DNA from: Achatina immaculata
Lineage: Eukaryota; Mollusca; Gastropoda; Stylommatophora; Achatinidae
Assembly (NCBI GenBank): GCA_009760885.1
Contig: CM019719.1
Span: 36,723,584 to 36,787,583, forward strand
Direction of reading: 5' to 3'
Length of the DNA: 64,000 nt
In this document: positions 23,075 to 30,814 of the stretch, piece by piece
How the letters are laid out: every line of letters begins with the position of its first letter
Position numbering within the stretch: the first letter of the stretch is position 1
Notes under the pieces: generated by a model
Seen by the model: only the letters and a program-made list of their open reading frames with translations
Told to the model about the DNA's origin: nothing
Databases searched by the model: none
Program-made: the position numbers and the translations under genes

Positions 23075-23317
23075 CCACCATTAAGAAAGAAAACTTGGAA
23101 AGATTAAATATAAATTAAAATAACAATGTTTTGAGACGGAAATATATTGGCGCGAGACAAAGATGAAACAGAGGCTGATGAAAGGACAAATTATATATAT
23201 ATATATATCTTACCATAGGAAGAAATATTCACTTCGCGATCATCCATTGCAGTGGAAGATGCAGAATGCCTGTAGTTAAAGGTCCCTGTGCTTGCTGTGA
23301 GAGGTCTAGACGAAACT
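413..23317 (-). CDS. Caspase 1: short-prodomain effector-type caspase, six exons, 3' end off the window
   Basis: Cysteine protease of the caspase family (cleaves after Asp; apoptosis), assembled from minus-strand exons 23317-23214, 18406-18373, 16955-16753, 7939-7740, 6423-about 6300 and 583-413. Reading phases agree at every junction and acceptors/donors are AG/GT. Visible motifs in order: the large-subunit start ending AIIIIN, the S1-pocket Arg in RDGSD, the catalytic His in SSHGD, ACPSLANKPRLFFIQ, the catalytic Cys in QACRG (the Q ends one exon, ACRG starts the next), a linker with a DITD|S sequence that fits a DxxD activation site, then KDFLVMYATPPG of the linker/small-subunit boundary. 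The small-subunit exon (SWR, GSWF) lies to the left of base 1. A Met at 23247-23245 would give a prodomain of about 23 residues; an exon further upstream cannot be excluded. The catalytic residues are intact, so an active enzyme is expected. Confidence 0.85.
690..795 (-). mobile_element. Fragment of the long-inverted-repeat element
   Basis: Two blocks match the reverse complement of 32735-32850, the right arm of the element at 31845-32850: the TTAGTGTATAAG block and the AAAAGTAGGAGCAGCTTTAT block. Confidence 0.5.
797..1391 (-). mobile_element. Truncated copy of the modular GC-rich retroelement
   Basis: The reverse complement begins GGTTCTAAGGACTGTTAT, exactly like the 5' end of the insertion at 12555-14051. 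It follows that copy through its first two modules (CACGGCACCTCT and GGCTTAACCC-type blocks) and then breaks off, so the 3' part is missing. Confidence 0.7.
1395..1590 (+). mobile_element. SINE family 2 (tRNA-like), copy
   Basis: Contains an A-box-like stretch (GATGGTTCAGTTC) and a B-box-like GTTTGAATCC about 60 bases later, as in tRNA-derived SINEs. Also present, inverted, at 33662-33835. Confidence 0.5.
1592..2083 (-). mobile_element. LINE A, 5'-truncated 3' end
   Basis: Encodes the C-terminus after RT (GSESRTIGRSAQKSLEAAEM, then GRRSRGRTREVILDSL) and ends with a (GATGAT)n tail, seen on the plus strand as TCATCATCATC. Same family as 21225-22557 and 53282-54870; frames are broken. Confidence 0.85.
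2364..2950 (-). mobile_element. Mariner fragment (family 1), 3' half
   Basis: The minus strand encodes QDNAPVHKS, then LLEHPPYSPDLAPSDYYLF, the third catalytic-Asp region of mariner transposases (DD34D), and YINLQGDYVEK. The terminal repeat GGGGTGATTGATAAGTTC is at the left end. The 5' half is missing; LINE D sequence abuts it. Confidence 0.85.
2990..3290 (-). mobile_element. LINE D, 5'-truncated 3' end
   Basis: The minus strand matches the 3' end of the plus-strand LINE D copy at 42000-42185 ([17 protein letters not shown] frame). It ends in an (AATG)n tail, seen here as CATTCATTCATT. Confidence 0.75.
3297..5670 (+). mobile_element. LINE A (RTE-like), leader, endonuclease and most of RT, 3'-truncated
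   Basis: A leader of about 160 bases is followed by an AP-endonuclease: KFKIATWNVRTLFQAGKL, ILGMSEVRWTGAGK, MRDFNAKVG and NQIDYVLINKR. The RT frame (4666-5577) has GTDNITIEEIEAL, FMDYTKAFNKVKHNEI, KQGVQHGCVLSPDLF, then after a frameshift [11 protein letters not shown]. The N-terminal EN type resembles the RTE/BovB-derived CFDP2 proteins. At least three stops or frameshifts make it dead. It breaks off at 5670 before the C-terminal domain. Confidence 0.9.
5671..6287. other. No gene recognised
   Basis: Intronic AT-rich DNA with several poly-A runs between LINE A and the ACRG exon; no coding or repeat family recognised. Confidence 0.6.
6300..6423 (-). CDS. Caspase 1 exon: catalytic Cys (ACRG) and linker
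   Basis: After acceptor AATGAG the frame opens in phase 0 with ACRGQQLDDGQ, completing QACRG, the caspase active-site pentapeptide. The linker holds EHEDITDSIHKKGEKTDS, where DITD|S fits a caspase cleavage site. The donor is uncertain: CCAC|GTAATG (exon end 6300) or CTGA|GTAATT (exon end 6288). Both give phase 1. Confidence 0.8.
6455..6760 (+). repeat. Interspersed repeat, also at 56966-57247
   Basis: Shares GAAAAAGTGAGAAGG, CCAAAATTTTGGCGATATGC and CTTTATCAAAGA-type blocks with the element nested in LINE B at 56966-57247. Non-coding; family unknown. Confidence 0.5.
6805..7225. repeat. Tandem repeat, about 157 bp, nearly three copies
   Basis: The phrase ACATAACTGG recurs at about 6868, 7026 and 7183. 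Each unit contains GGGCTAATACTTCCATTTTT, CTTCTCACTACTGAAATAAA and an (AATC)n stretch. Lies in a caspase 1 intron. Confidence 0.85.
7230..7739. other. No gene recognised
   Basis: T-rich intron sequence up to the caspase 1 exon; a CCTTGATAAAACCATATTG stretch hints at the repeat of 6455-6760, but nothing firm. Confidence 0.5.
7740..7939 (-). CDS. Caspase 1 exon: catalytic His
   Basis: 200 bases, acceptor ATGTTTCAG, donor CCAG|GTTAGT. Encodes VSMEDYSDCDCLAVAISSHG and later ACPSLANKPRLFFIQ. SHG carries the catalytic His. The exon ends exactly after the Gln of QACRG in phase 0, as in caspase 2. Confidence 0.92.
7940..8940. other. No gene recognised
   Basis: AT-rich caspase 1 intron with a short (GT)n at about 8593; no coding or repeat similarity seen. 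Confidence 0.6.
10080..10740 (-). mobile_element. RNase H domain of an I-type LINE, nested in LINE C
   Basis: The minus strand encodes VLYTDGSVTQNS, GIEAVAVTVGWLV, TVMDSQSML and RPGHRGVQDNDVADRLAG, the D-E-D-D residues of RNase H, followed by about 90 residues of C-terminal sequence. RNase H after RT is typical of I-clade and related LINEs. It is a different family from LINEs A-D. Stops interrupt it. Confidence 0.8.
13551..13810 (+). repeat. Three 88-base tandem units inside the modular element
   Basis: Each unit holds GGCAACCACCTCTCACCC, a GGCGGGGATA block and TTTTCCGGTGAGAAAG. GGCAACC starts recur at about 13552, 13640 and 13729. Confidence 0.85.
13900..13981. repeat. Inverted repeat, 14-base perfect arms
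   Basis: CTCTTGTGGTCCTC (13900-13913) is the exact reverse complement of GAGGACCACAAGAG (13968-13981). The loop contains a further GTGGTCC/GGACCAC-type pairing, so a long hairpin is possible just before the 3' tail of the modular element. Confidence 0.85.
14690..15740 (-). mobile_element. C-terminal part of an R2-like (restriction-endonuclease) LINE
   Basis: The minus strand encodes CPLYNERQTLEHVLSAC, SLAQGRYTWQHNRVLQEL and later KDWDVIADLVGRREYL. The zinc-binding C-x-H-x-C arrangement, the xHN motif and a downstream acidic motif resemble the C-terminal endonuclease region of R2/NeSL/Hero-type LINEs. The upstream part (15500-15740) reads WNDIWKNG in a broken frame. Confidence 0.6.
15762..16328. 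repeat. 27-bp minisatellite, exactly 21 units
   Basis: Unit AGGCCTAAATACTAGACAAG plus ATACARA. Position 25 alternates between G and A with no simple period; one unit has an extra substitution (CAATATAC). Because 27 is a multiple of 3, the minus strand stays open for 200 codons (VSCLVFRPF/S); that frame is a by-product of the repeat. Confidence 0.97.
16330..16750. other. No gene recognised
   Basis: AT-rich intron between the 27-bp minisatellite and the caspase 1 exon at 16753. Confidence 0.6.
16753..16955 (-). CDS. Caspase 1 exon: N-terminal half of the large subunit
   Basis: 203 bases, acceptor TTTCAG|GGATGA, donor GAAG|GTTAG. Encodes DDECYSFSDEGRRVAIIIIN, then RYRDGSDIDLKNLEKLF and FEIRYCINHGRAELLNKLIE. 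It aligns with the first large-subunit strand, the S1-pocket Arg (R-x-G-S/T) and the NLEKLF helix of caspases. Entry phase (one base) and exit phase (one base) are the same as in the equivalent exon of caspase 2 at 40237-40478. Confidence 0.9.
17215..17590. repeat. 21-bp minisatellite, about 17 diverged units
   Basis: Unit close to CTTCAAGTCTCAGGTCACTAT. On the minus strand it reads as a heptad (EDSDLRL), which leaves a frame open over 17320-17565. This lies in a caspase 1 intron. Confidence 0.9.
18228..18362. repeat. Duplicate of part of the 21-bp minisatellite
   Basis: Nearly identical to 17346-17480, including the irregular CTACCTTCATCACTATC unit, so it is a copy of that stretch and not an independent expansion. 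It ends 10 bases before the caspase 1 micro-exon. Confidence 0.85.
18373..18406 (-). CDS. Caspase 1 micro-exon (34 bases)
   Basis: A 34-base exon between TCTAG and GTAAGTG, a near-perfect donor. It accepts phase 1 from the exon at 23214 and delivers phase 2 to the exon starting at 16955, giving GQSIEQVIKDQK and then DDECYSFS. The phase agreement on both sides supports it. It lies 10 bases from the end of a 21-bp minisatellite duplicate (18228-18362). Confidence 0.65.
18410..18950. other. No gene recognised
   Basis: AT-rich intron with a short (AT)n at about 18510; nothing recognised. Confidence 0.5.
18957..19232. repeat. Microsatellites (CT)n, (GA)n and (GT)n
   Basis: (CT)n 18959-18985, (GA)n about 19010-19050, (GT)n about 19174-19231. 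Frames through these are low-complexity. Confidence 0.95.
19600..19745 (-). mobile_element. SINE family 1, 3' fragment
   Basis: AAAGGTAATCCTGTCATGCC, ATATGGTGTTAGTGCCCAT and TTTTCCTTGACCTG match the SINE 1 body at 35735-37240 and, in part, 48100-48300 reversed. Confidence 0.6.
19908..20100 (+). mobile_element. LINE C 3' end with AAG-rich tail
   Basis: Matches the extreme 3' part of LINE C (GACCAAGACAGAGATGGA, AATAGAGAGGAATGGAGG) and ends in (GAA)n-like tail at 20085-20105. Confidence 0.85.
20106..21118. other. No gene recognised; contains a G-quadruplex motif
   Basis: Unique-looking sequence. The only structure seen is the G-rich run at 20656-20688 and a (GA)n/(G)n stretch at 20370-20402. 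Confidence 0.5.
20656..20688 (+). repeat. G-quadruplex-forming run
   Basis: Six G tracts of 3-5 G separated by single T (GGGGTGGGGTGGGGTGGGTG and onward) fit the G4 consensus with one-base loops. Confidence 0.8.
21119..21152. repeat. (TA)n microsatellite
   Basis: About 17 TA units directly before the LINE B fragment. Confidence 0.97.
21153..23013 (+). mobile_element. LINE B copy, split by an inserted LINE A
   Basis: The left piece 21153-21224 encodes [18 protein letters not shown]; the right piece 22570-23001 encodes TEQQPVSWVIRKRRWTYVSH and RETKLTGIKSLDEVERLVED, ending CDV before TAA. The pieces join seamlessly when the insert and one TSD copy are removed. The LINE A insert is at 21225-22557. 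Confidence 0.9.
21225..22557 (-). mobile_element. LINE A, 5'-truncated, inserted in LINE B
   Basis: Flanked by the 12-base duplication AAAAACCAAGTT (21213-21224 and 22558-22569). The minus strand encodes RT with [42 protein letters not shown] (YADD is YADN here) and the C-terminus GSESWIIGRSAQKSLEAAEM. The 3' tail is (GATGAT)n. The RT frame changes once near 22080. Confidence 0.93.
23014..23070. repeat. (TA)n microsatellite
   Basis: Follows the LINE B 3' end; probably grew from its ATAAGAT-type tail. Confidence 0.95.
23214..23317 (-). CDS. Caspase 1 exon: prodomain, likely start codon
   Basis: This 104-base exon has acceptor TAG before 23317 and donor ATG|GTAAGA after 23214. Only one frame is open; it ends in AMDDREVNISSY plus one base (phase 1), matching the next exon. 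The ATG at 23247-23245 is the best visible start. If the exon is fully coding, about 23 residues precede that Met and further exons lie to the right. No CARD or DED is visible. Confidence 0.65.
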
Positions 23318-23319
23318 CT

Positions 23320-24090
23320 ATGGTACAAAAAAATTAGAGAACATTAATCTTATGTGAGCTCAACGCGTGATTCTTGTTTATAATTGTCAGTACGTATAAA
23401 ACATTAATTACTATTATTTCATGAATGAATTTCTTACATATATAAGACTATGGAAATGTAACCATATAAGAGTTGTGTCCGCTACAGCTTCTGACGTTTT
23501 CAGTCGTGGAAGCTCTTCGTATCAGAGATGGTTGTGTGTTAAAAATGTATTTATTTAACTAATACACTATAAGCTTTTCTAAATATCCACGTACATTAAG
23601 TAGAACTAATAAAACGCTCTGTGTAAACAAATGTTGAGTTGTTTTTCTTTATGTCAGACTTACAGAGAGAATTTGTTCTGAAGTTAGTGGATCATTCTAC
23701 TTTCCAGGCGTAACAGAATCACTACTGGTTTTTTTTTTTTTTAAATGGGGTACCGGGTTTTCCCGAAATCAAATGACGGAATTTCCGAATAATAAAAAAA
23801 GACTTCCGCGTCAATAATGAAATTCCCATGGATTTCTTTCTCATGAAACAAATTCCCCAATCGGGTCTAGACCCCCCCCCCCCCCCCCCAACCCATCCCA
23901 ACACATGCACACAAAAATGTTTATCTCTAACTAGCTCTCTCATTCACTCTGGCGTCATCAGATACTCACAATGCTTCATCGAAACTTTTTTAAACCTAAT
24001 TTTCCATACTTGTTTTCTCCTCTCCCGTTTATGTATATGCTTAGCGCCTTACTTTCGATAAGAGGTTGCATGTAAATGTTTTGTCATTTT
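23320..24090. other. No gene recognised
   Basis: Upstream of the first visible caspase 1 exon. Contains a 16-C run near 23873-23889; no exon or promoter could be assigned, though the caspase 1 promoter may lie here or further right. Confidence 0.5.
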
Positions 24091-24094
24091 AAAT

Positions 24095-25240
24095 GTTGAT
24101 CTTACATCTTACATCCTTCTCGTGTCGTTAAACGTCACATAGGGCTCGCTTCGTAGTTCGCCAACTTTTCCTGTTTCGGTGTGCTTTTAAACCTCACCAA
24201 GGGATTTTATGTCTACTAATTTGCCCTCTCTTAACAATGTCCTCTTTACAGTTTCATGTTTTCTACCTCTTTTTCTTCGGCCTGTTGTGCTCCACTTGAT
24301 AGCTTGTTTCGGGATTATCTGACTGTTTCATCACGTGACAGATATATGTCGATCTTTTTCTATCACCCATGAGACAGGTTGTTGTTTGCTCATCTTTCTT
24401 ATCTCTGCGTTGTTCTTGAATTCGTTCCACTTTATACCGAGTATTTTCCTTAGGCGTTTGTTTTTAAAAGAGTCTAATTTGTTGCCTATTTCTTCAGTTG
24501 TTTTCCAACTTTCGCATGCATAAATGGAGGGTGGATATTACATTTGAATTGAATAATCTTAACTTGGTGTGTGCCCTTATAACTTTTGAATGCCATATGG
24601 TCTCATTATTTTTGAAGGTCTATGCTGCTTTTGCAGTTCTAATTCTAAATTCCTTTCTAGTGCTACCATCATGGTCTATGCAGCTGCCAAGGTATGCAAA
24701 TTGGTGTACTTCTTCAACACCTGTTCCTTCTACGTATATTTTTCATTCTTGATTAATGAGATTTTCACTATTTTTTTTTCCTTGTTAATTTCAAGTCCTA
24801 TTTTGCTAGTCAGTGAAGACAGGTGTCTGTTTTTTCTTGCATCGAATTCACATTGTCTCTAATAAGAGTTATGTTATCTGCAAAATCAAGACCTTCTAGT
24901 TGGGTCCCATGTATCCAATCAATGCACATTTTACATGTGCAACATTTGTATGGTAATTCCAAAAAAAAACAACAACAAAAAAAAAATAAGGGAGATGGTA
25001 TAAATCCTTGTTTCACGTATGTTTCAATTTGGAACCATTCACTCATTACTTCTTCTGTGTTGACTGCACAAACATATCCGTTGTAGAGATCTCTAATTAT
25101 GTTGACAATTTTAGATGGTATTCCATATAGTCTTACAATTCTCCACAGTGAATCTCTGTGTATGCTATCAAATGCCTTTTTAAAGTCTATGAAGTTCAGG
25201 ATTAATTTTTGTGTTTTGTTTTCTATATATTCTTTATGGA
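24095..25240 (-). mobile_element. LINE B, RT to 3' end
   Basis: The minus strand encodes [49 protein letters not shown] and the C-terminal TGRRK region, with frameshifts. It ends in the family's CDV-stop and the GGATATAAG-type tail reversed at 24095-24135. Confidence 0.88.
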
Positions 25241-25277
25241 GATAGAAGAAGAAGAAGAAGAAGAAGAAGAAGAAGAA
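25241..25277. repeat. (GAA)n microsatellite
   Basis: About 12 AAG units at the 5' border of the LINE B copy. Confidence 0.95.
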
Positions 25278-25624
25278 TTTGCACTTGAGGGCCACAAGGG
25301 TGCATAACTATGATTACTAACAACTTAGAAATAAATTGGAAAGTACCTGAGAACGATAAATTATAAGGGGAGCTTACATAGCAGAGGAATTCTTCGCGAG
25401 TGAAACCATCTGTATTGTACTTCGTTTCAAGCACATCGTGTGTCCAGACTCTACGGGAACAAATATGACTATGCTAATGTGATAGTACTGTACAGTTACG
25501 TGGTCAAGCGAAACATGATTTTGCCAAAACCTTGTCCGATTTCTTCATTGGTGGTTCTAGTAACAGACTTAGCCCTGGCTAACACAGCAGAACTCCATGT
25601 GGTCCCCTTCCTGGTGGAATGTGT

Positions 25625-25785
25625 CTTTATCTTATATCTTATATCCTTCCCGTGCCGTTAAACGTCACATAGGGCTCGCAAAATTATTATAGCAAAATAA
25701 GACTTGAAATTAACAAGGACAAAACAAAAATAATGAAACTTCCCATTAATCGAAATGGAAAAATGCGCATAGAAGGTGTAAAAGT
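25625..25785 (-). mobile_element. LINE B fragment with inverted 5' part (twin-priming pattern)
   Basis: 25625-25680 is the LINE B 3' end on the minus strand (TCCTTCCCGTGCCGTTAAAC). Immediately next, 25681-25783 is an internal LINE B piece on the plus strand ([20 protein letters not shown]). Inversion of the 5' part is typical of twin-primed reverse transcription. Confidence 0.75.
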
Positions 25786-25789
25786 ATTT

Positions 25790-26735
25790 TTTCCAGGATG
25801 ATATATTACTAATTGTGCCAACACAGCATAAACTATAGTCGTATGCCTCTGTGGCAGTACACAGGGAATCAGAGATGTTCATTTGTTGTGGACTTTAATG
25901 GTATTAGAAAGATTTACATACTATTGTTGCCCGTAAGAGTTGGTAACACTACTTTACCAAAAAGACAATCTTGTCACTATGGTATACCCCGAGTGACACA
26001 ACAACAATGTCAGGTTCGCAACTGCCACAACAAAAACAACAGTGTCATGTAATGAAAACTTATACATGACTCCCACTCATTCAACAGGACTAACAGATAA
26101 GAAGAACTCCTTGTAGGTAATGAATAAACTAAGTTCAAAGGTACAGATCAGATCAAACATTTATTGAATTTTTTTTAAAAATGAATGTTGGAAGATGGAG
26201 ATGAGGAAGGAAAACGAACTGCCAACATGGCAGGGTGATTTAACAAACAATACGAGAGATTCCCGGGCGCGTGGTCTGCGCAATGGGGAAGAAAAGCCTG
26301 ACAACAATAAACAGATTAAAAACAATTACTTACAATATATTGAACTTCCAACACATCTCCCGAACATACAAACCTGCCCTGACAAGGACAACACTCCTAA
26401 TATCTACATATCAGTACCAGGTAAAAGAACATTGTCCCAAAGGACAACATGCTGAGTTAAAACTATTATATTACAAAAACTAGCTTGCATCTACTTCACT
26501 GGGAAAAATGACCACTCAACAAAATATTTTAACAAAATCCGATCTGACAAAAGTTGATCAAGCTTAAATATTCCCTCAAATGTACCTTGAACTTTCTCAA
26601 ACTTTATTTCACGTGACGTCTGTCTACTGATCCTGGGTAATAAAGTGTCAAAACTAACCTTGAGTATATAAAAAAAAATTCCAAAGTTTAAATATTCTGT
26701 TACCAAATATAAGTCTAGATAGCTCACAATGTCTC
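25790..26735. other. No gene recognised
   Basis: Between LINE B pieces and the retroposed RNA cluster. AT-rich; no exon or known repeat seen. Confidence 0.5.
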
Positions 26736-26750
26736 ATGAAGCTAACTTTT

Positions 26751-26873
26751 TTTGTGTGTGTCTCAGACTCGGTATGTGGTCTGTCGGGACCTTTCATTGT
26801 GCAACTTTGGAAGACTCCTGTGAGTGGTCTTTGTCGCTGTCATCATGTGACACTTTTGTGGTTTTGTGTGTCA
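26751..26873 (-). ncRNA. Box C/D snoRNA-like sequence, retroposed
   Basis: On the minus strand GTGTCAC is followed by ATGATGA (box C); about 80 bases later CTGA (box D) is followed by GACAC. GTGTC and GACAC can pair as the terminal stem. A run of A and a copy of the AAGTTAGCTT target follow, suggesting a retrocopy. No rRNA target was identified; the call rests on the box and stem geometry. Confidence 0.4.
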
Positions 26874-26916
26874 TAAAGCTAACTTTTTTTTTTTTTTAAG
26901 ACAACGAAAACAACAG

Positions 26917-27131
26917 GCCGTGACCCGGTGGTACTGCAGACCGGGTCCACCCGTAACGAGATGTGGACCATGCCCCCGGCATTCAAGGTGCAGGGCAGGC
27001 CTCGGGCATCTCGTTTAGTTAAAAAAATAACGACGCTTGTGTTAACCAAAGGGCATGTTGATCAGGGTACCTGCTAAGAGGACACTTTGACCTCAGCCAC
27101 TTTGATCTTAGCCAAAAGGCCGAGAAGCTAA
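26917..27131 (-). ncRNA. U2 snRNA-like retrocopy with rewritten middle
   Basis: The minus strand begins GCTTCTCGGCCTTTTGGCTA and AGATCA, the 5' stem-loop I of U2, and ends CTGCAGTACCACCGGG, matching stem-loop IV of U2. The branch-point-pairing segment (GUAGUA in U2) is absent; a GGCTGAGGTCAAAGTG insertion replaces it. An ATTTTTTTAA stretch could be an Sm site, and AACGAGATG/CATCTCGTT form a long hairpin. A poly-A of about 16 follows, and AAGCTAACTT flanks both sides, so this copy was retroposed. Length is about 215 against roughly 190 for U2. Either a U2-headed SINE or a copy of an unusual U2-like RNA. Confidence 0.75.
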
Positions 27132-27135
27132 CTTG

Positions 27136-27605
27136 TCATAACTGACCTTGAATGAGAAAAAAATCCAAGGCCTATTTTTTCTGTGCTAAATTTATCCTTT
27201 CTAGACACAATTTAAAAAAAAAAAATAATAATTCTCCTTTCGTCTGGTTATGTCGACCCAGACATTGCACTTTTTTACATTTCATGACTTTCCTAACCAT
27301 TACGTGAGGTCTTCCAGACGTCAAGATCAAATGAGCTGAGTACTTTTACATTGCGTAAGGAGGTGAATTAAAGGGGGACTTAACTCTGCCAACCCTACTA
27401 TAAATTCGATTTACTTTCCTTAACCCCATCTAAGGGCTTTAAAAACTAAGTCTAGGTAATAAATCTATTTTTGATTATGTCCCTTCGATAGTACAAATTT
27501 CTGTACTAACAAATGCAGTATTTAAAAATACTTCCACAATGGCTAATTTGGCTGCTAATCTTTCATGTATCTACTTCTATGTGTTTTCTTATATTCATGC
27601 TTTTC
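27136..27605. other. No gene recognised
   Basis: AT-rich spacer without recognised features. Confidence 0.5.
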
Positions 27606-27609
27606 TATT

Positions 27610-28165
27610 TGTTTTTTTTTTCAGTCCAGCGCTTGTTTTTGCTGCTGTGATTATGGCTGTGCTGTAAGAACTCCATAATTCATCTGTACCTATCTCCTCT
27701 ACTTCACTGAGTGATGTGGAATGATTGACAACGTTCCTGATTGGAAATTACTGTTAGCATTATCTTCTTGTAGGCTGTGGCTGTTTATCGCAATTGATTT
27801 CTTGTGTTGGCTTTTCAGTTTTAGTTTTATTTTCCCTGTACAAAGATTGTGATCACTGTTGACATCTGCATCCCTATATGCCCTAACGTCTATTAGAGAT
27901 GTTCTGTATTGCTTTCTAATTTTAAAAAAATGATCTATCTGATTTCTAGTTCTATCATCTGGAGATACCCACGTTGTTTTACGTATCTCTTTGTGTGGAA
28001 ATATTGTGCCACCAATGACCATGCCCTCGTTAGACATATTCCAATTAATCTTTCTCCGTTCTGATTTACCGTGTCAGTTTCTTCTTTCTCCATTACTATT
28101 TTCGATGTCGGTGTTACCTTTCCCCGCCTTGGCGTGGAATGTGTGGAGAAGGTTATTTGTGTGTT
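27610..28165 (-). mobile_element. LINE endonuclease fragment (probably LINE B)
   Basis: The minus strand encodes [52 protein letters not shown], the C-terminal half of a LINE AP-endonuclease, with frameshifts. Attribution to LINE B is a guess, since no B copy here includes both parts. Confidence 0.8.
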
Positions 28166-28198
28166 CACTCCGAGTCTACGATCTAGCTACTGTTATGC

Positions 28199-28258
28199 AC
28201 TCCCATCACTACAGTGCTTGAGGTTAGGCACTTCCATCACTACAGTGCTTGTGGTTTG
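28199..28258. repeat. Two-unit tandem repeat (about 32 bp)
   Basis: The phrase CCATCACTACAGTGCTTG occurs twice about 31 bases apart. Confidence 0.8.
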
Positions 28259-28375
28259 ACGCCTTCTCAGTGCCGACAGCTAAGAACATCCTGACAGCAG
28301 TGCCAGGGAGATAGAGCAGAAGCCCATCCCTTGCACATCAACTATCTGTCTTTGGAAGACAAGAACTTACTTCCT

Positions 28376-30407
28376 TATCTCCCTCCCTCTCTCTCTCTCT
28401 TTCTCTCTCATACACACAATTTTCTCTCTGTCTCACACACACACACACACTTTTCTGTCTTATACACACACCTACTTCTGTCTCTCTCACATAATACTTC
28501 TCTCTCATACACACTTCTCTCTCTCCGTCTCTCTCTCTCTCTCACACATACATGCATACACACTTCTCTCTCACGCACACACACATTTTTCTCTCTGTAT
28601 TTCACAAATACACACATCTCTCTCGCACACATAATTCTCACACAAATACACTTTTCTCTCTCACACATACACTTCTCTCTCTCTCTCTCACTTCTGTCTC
28701 TCTCACACACTTCTGTCTCTCTCACACACACTTCTCTCTCACACACTTCTGTCTCTCTCACACACTTCTGTCTCTCTCACACATACCCTTCTGTCTCTCT
28801 CACACATACACTTCTGTCTCGCTCACACATACACTTCTCTCTCTCTCTCACATACACTTCTGTCTCGCTCACACATACACTTCTCTCTCTCTCATACACA
28901 CACTTCTCTCTCTCTCACACATACTTCTCTCTTTCTCACACACACATTCTCTCACAGGGACACACTTCTGTCTCTCTCATATACTTCTCTCTCTCACACA
29001 AACTTCTGTCTCTCTCACACACATTTCTCTCACACATACACTTCTGTCTCTCTCTCTCACACACACACTTCTCTCTCTCTCACACACACACACTTCTGTC
29101 TCTCTCTCACATACTTCTCTCTCTCTCATACACATACTTCTCTTTCACACATATACACTTCTGTCTCTCTGTCTCTCTCACAATTCTGTCTCTCTCTCAC
29201 GCACACTTCTTTCTTTTTCACACACTTCTGTTTCTCTCACACGCACTTCTCTCTCACACATACACTTCTGTTTCTCTCCCACACACACTTCTTTCTCATA
29301 ACCACACTTCTGTCTCTCTCACAACCACACTTCTGTCTCTCTCACACACACACTTCTTTCTCACAACCACACTTCCGTCTCTCTCTCACACACACACTTC
29401 TGTCTCTCTGACATACACTTTTCTTTCTCACAACCACACTTATGTCTCTCTCACACACATTTCTTTCTCACAACCACACTTCTGTCTCTCTCACACACAC
29501 TCTTCTTTCTCACAACCACACTTCTGTCTCTCTCACACACATTTCTTTCTCACAACCACACTTCTGTCTCTCTCTCACACACACACACACTTCTGTCTCT
29601 CTCACACACACATTTTTTTCTCACAGCCACACTTCTGTCTCTCTTTCACACACTTCTTTCTCTCACATACATCTCTCTCACACACTCACTTCTCTTCCAC
29701 ACCCACACTTCTGTCTCTCTCTCTCTCTCTCTCACACACTTCTTTCTCTCTCACACACACTTCTCTCTCTCTTTCACACACAATTCTGTTTATCACACAC
29801 ACACACTTCTTTTTCACAACCACACTTCTGTCTCTCTCTCAACCACACTTCTGTCTCTCTCACACACACACTTCTTTCTCACAACCACACTTCCGTCTCT
29901 CTCTCACACACACACTTCTGTCTCTCTGACATACACTTTTCTTTCTCACAACCACACTTATGTCTCTCTCACACACATTTCTTTCTCACAACCACACTTC
30001 TGTCTCTCTCACACACACTCTTCTTTCTCACAACCACACTTCTGTCTCTCTCACACACATTTCTTTCTCACAACCACACTTCTGTCTCTCTCTCACACAC
30101 ACACACACTTCTGTCTCTCTCACACACACATTTTTTTCTCACAGCCACACTTCTGTCTCTCTTTCACACACTTCTTTCTCTCACATACATCTCTCTCACA
30201 CACTCACTTCTCTTCCACACCCACACTTCTGTCTCTCTCTCTCTCTCTCTCACACACTTCTTTCTCTCTCACACACACTTCTCTCTCTCTTTCACACACA
30301 ATTCTGTTTATCACACACACACACACTTCTTTTTCACAACCACACTTCTGTCTCTCTCTCCCTCTCACTTCTCTCTCACACACTCACTTCTCTATCACAC
30401 ACACACT

Positions 30408-30448
<41 letters not shown>

Positions 30449-30774
30449 TCTTTCTCTGTCACACACACACACTTCTGTCACTTACACACACACTTCTCCC
30501 TCACAACCATACTTCTGTCTCTTCACACACACACTTCTCTCTTACACACACACCTCTCTATCACACACACTTCTGTCTCTCTCACACACACACTTCGGCC
30601 TCTCTCTCTCACACACACACTTCTCTCCCACAATCACACTTCTGTCTCTCACACACACACACACACACACACACACTTCAGTCTCTCTCTCACACACACT
30701 TCTGTCTCTCTAACACACACTTCTCTCTCTCTCACACTCAGTCTCTCTCACACTCAGTCTCTCTCACACAGACG

Positions 30775-30809
<35 letters not shown>

Positions 30810-30812
30810 CAC
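28376..30812. repeat. 2.4-kb CT/CA-rich satellite with internal 518-bp duplication
   Basis: Irregular array of (CT)n, (CA)n and CTTCTGTCTCTCTCACAC-like units of about 19-26 bases. Frames of up to 532 codons stay open only because TA- and TG-containing stops are rare in this composition. Bases about 29321-29838 recur at about 29839-30358 with offset 518, including rare phrases such as CTGACATACACTTTTC. Confidence 0.95.
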
Positions 30813-30814
30813 AA

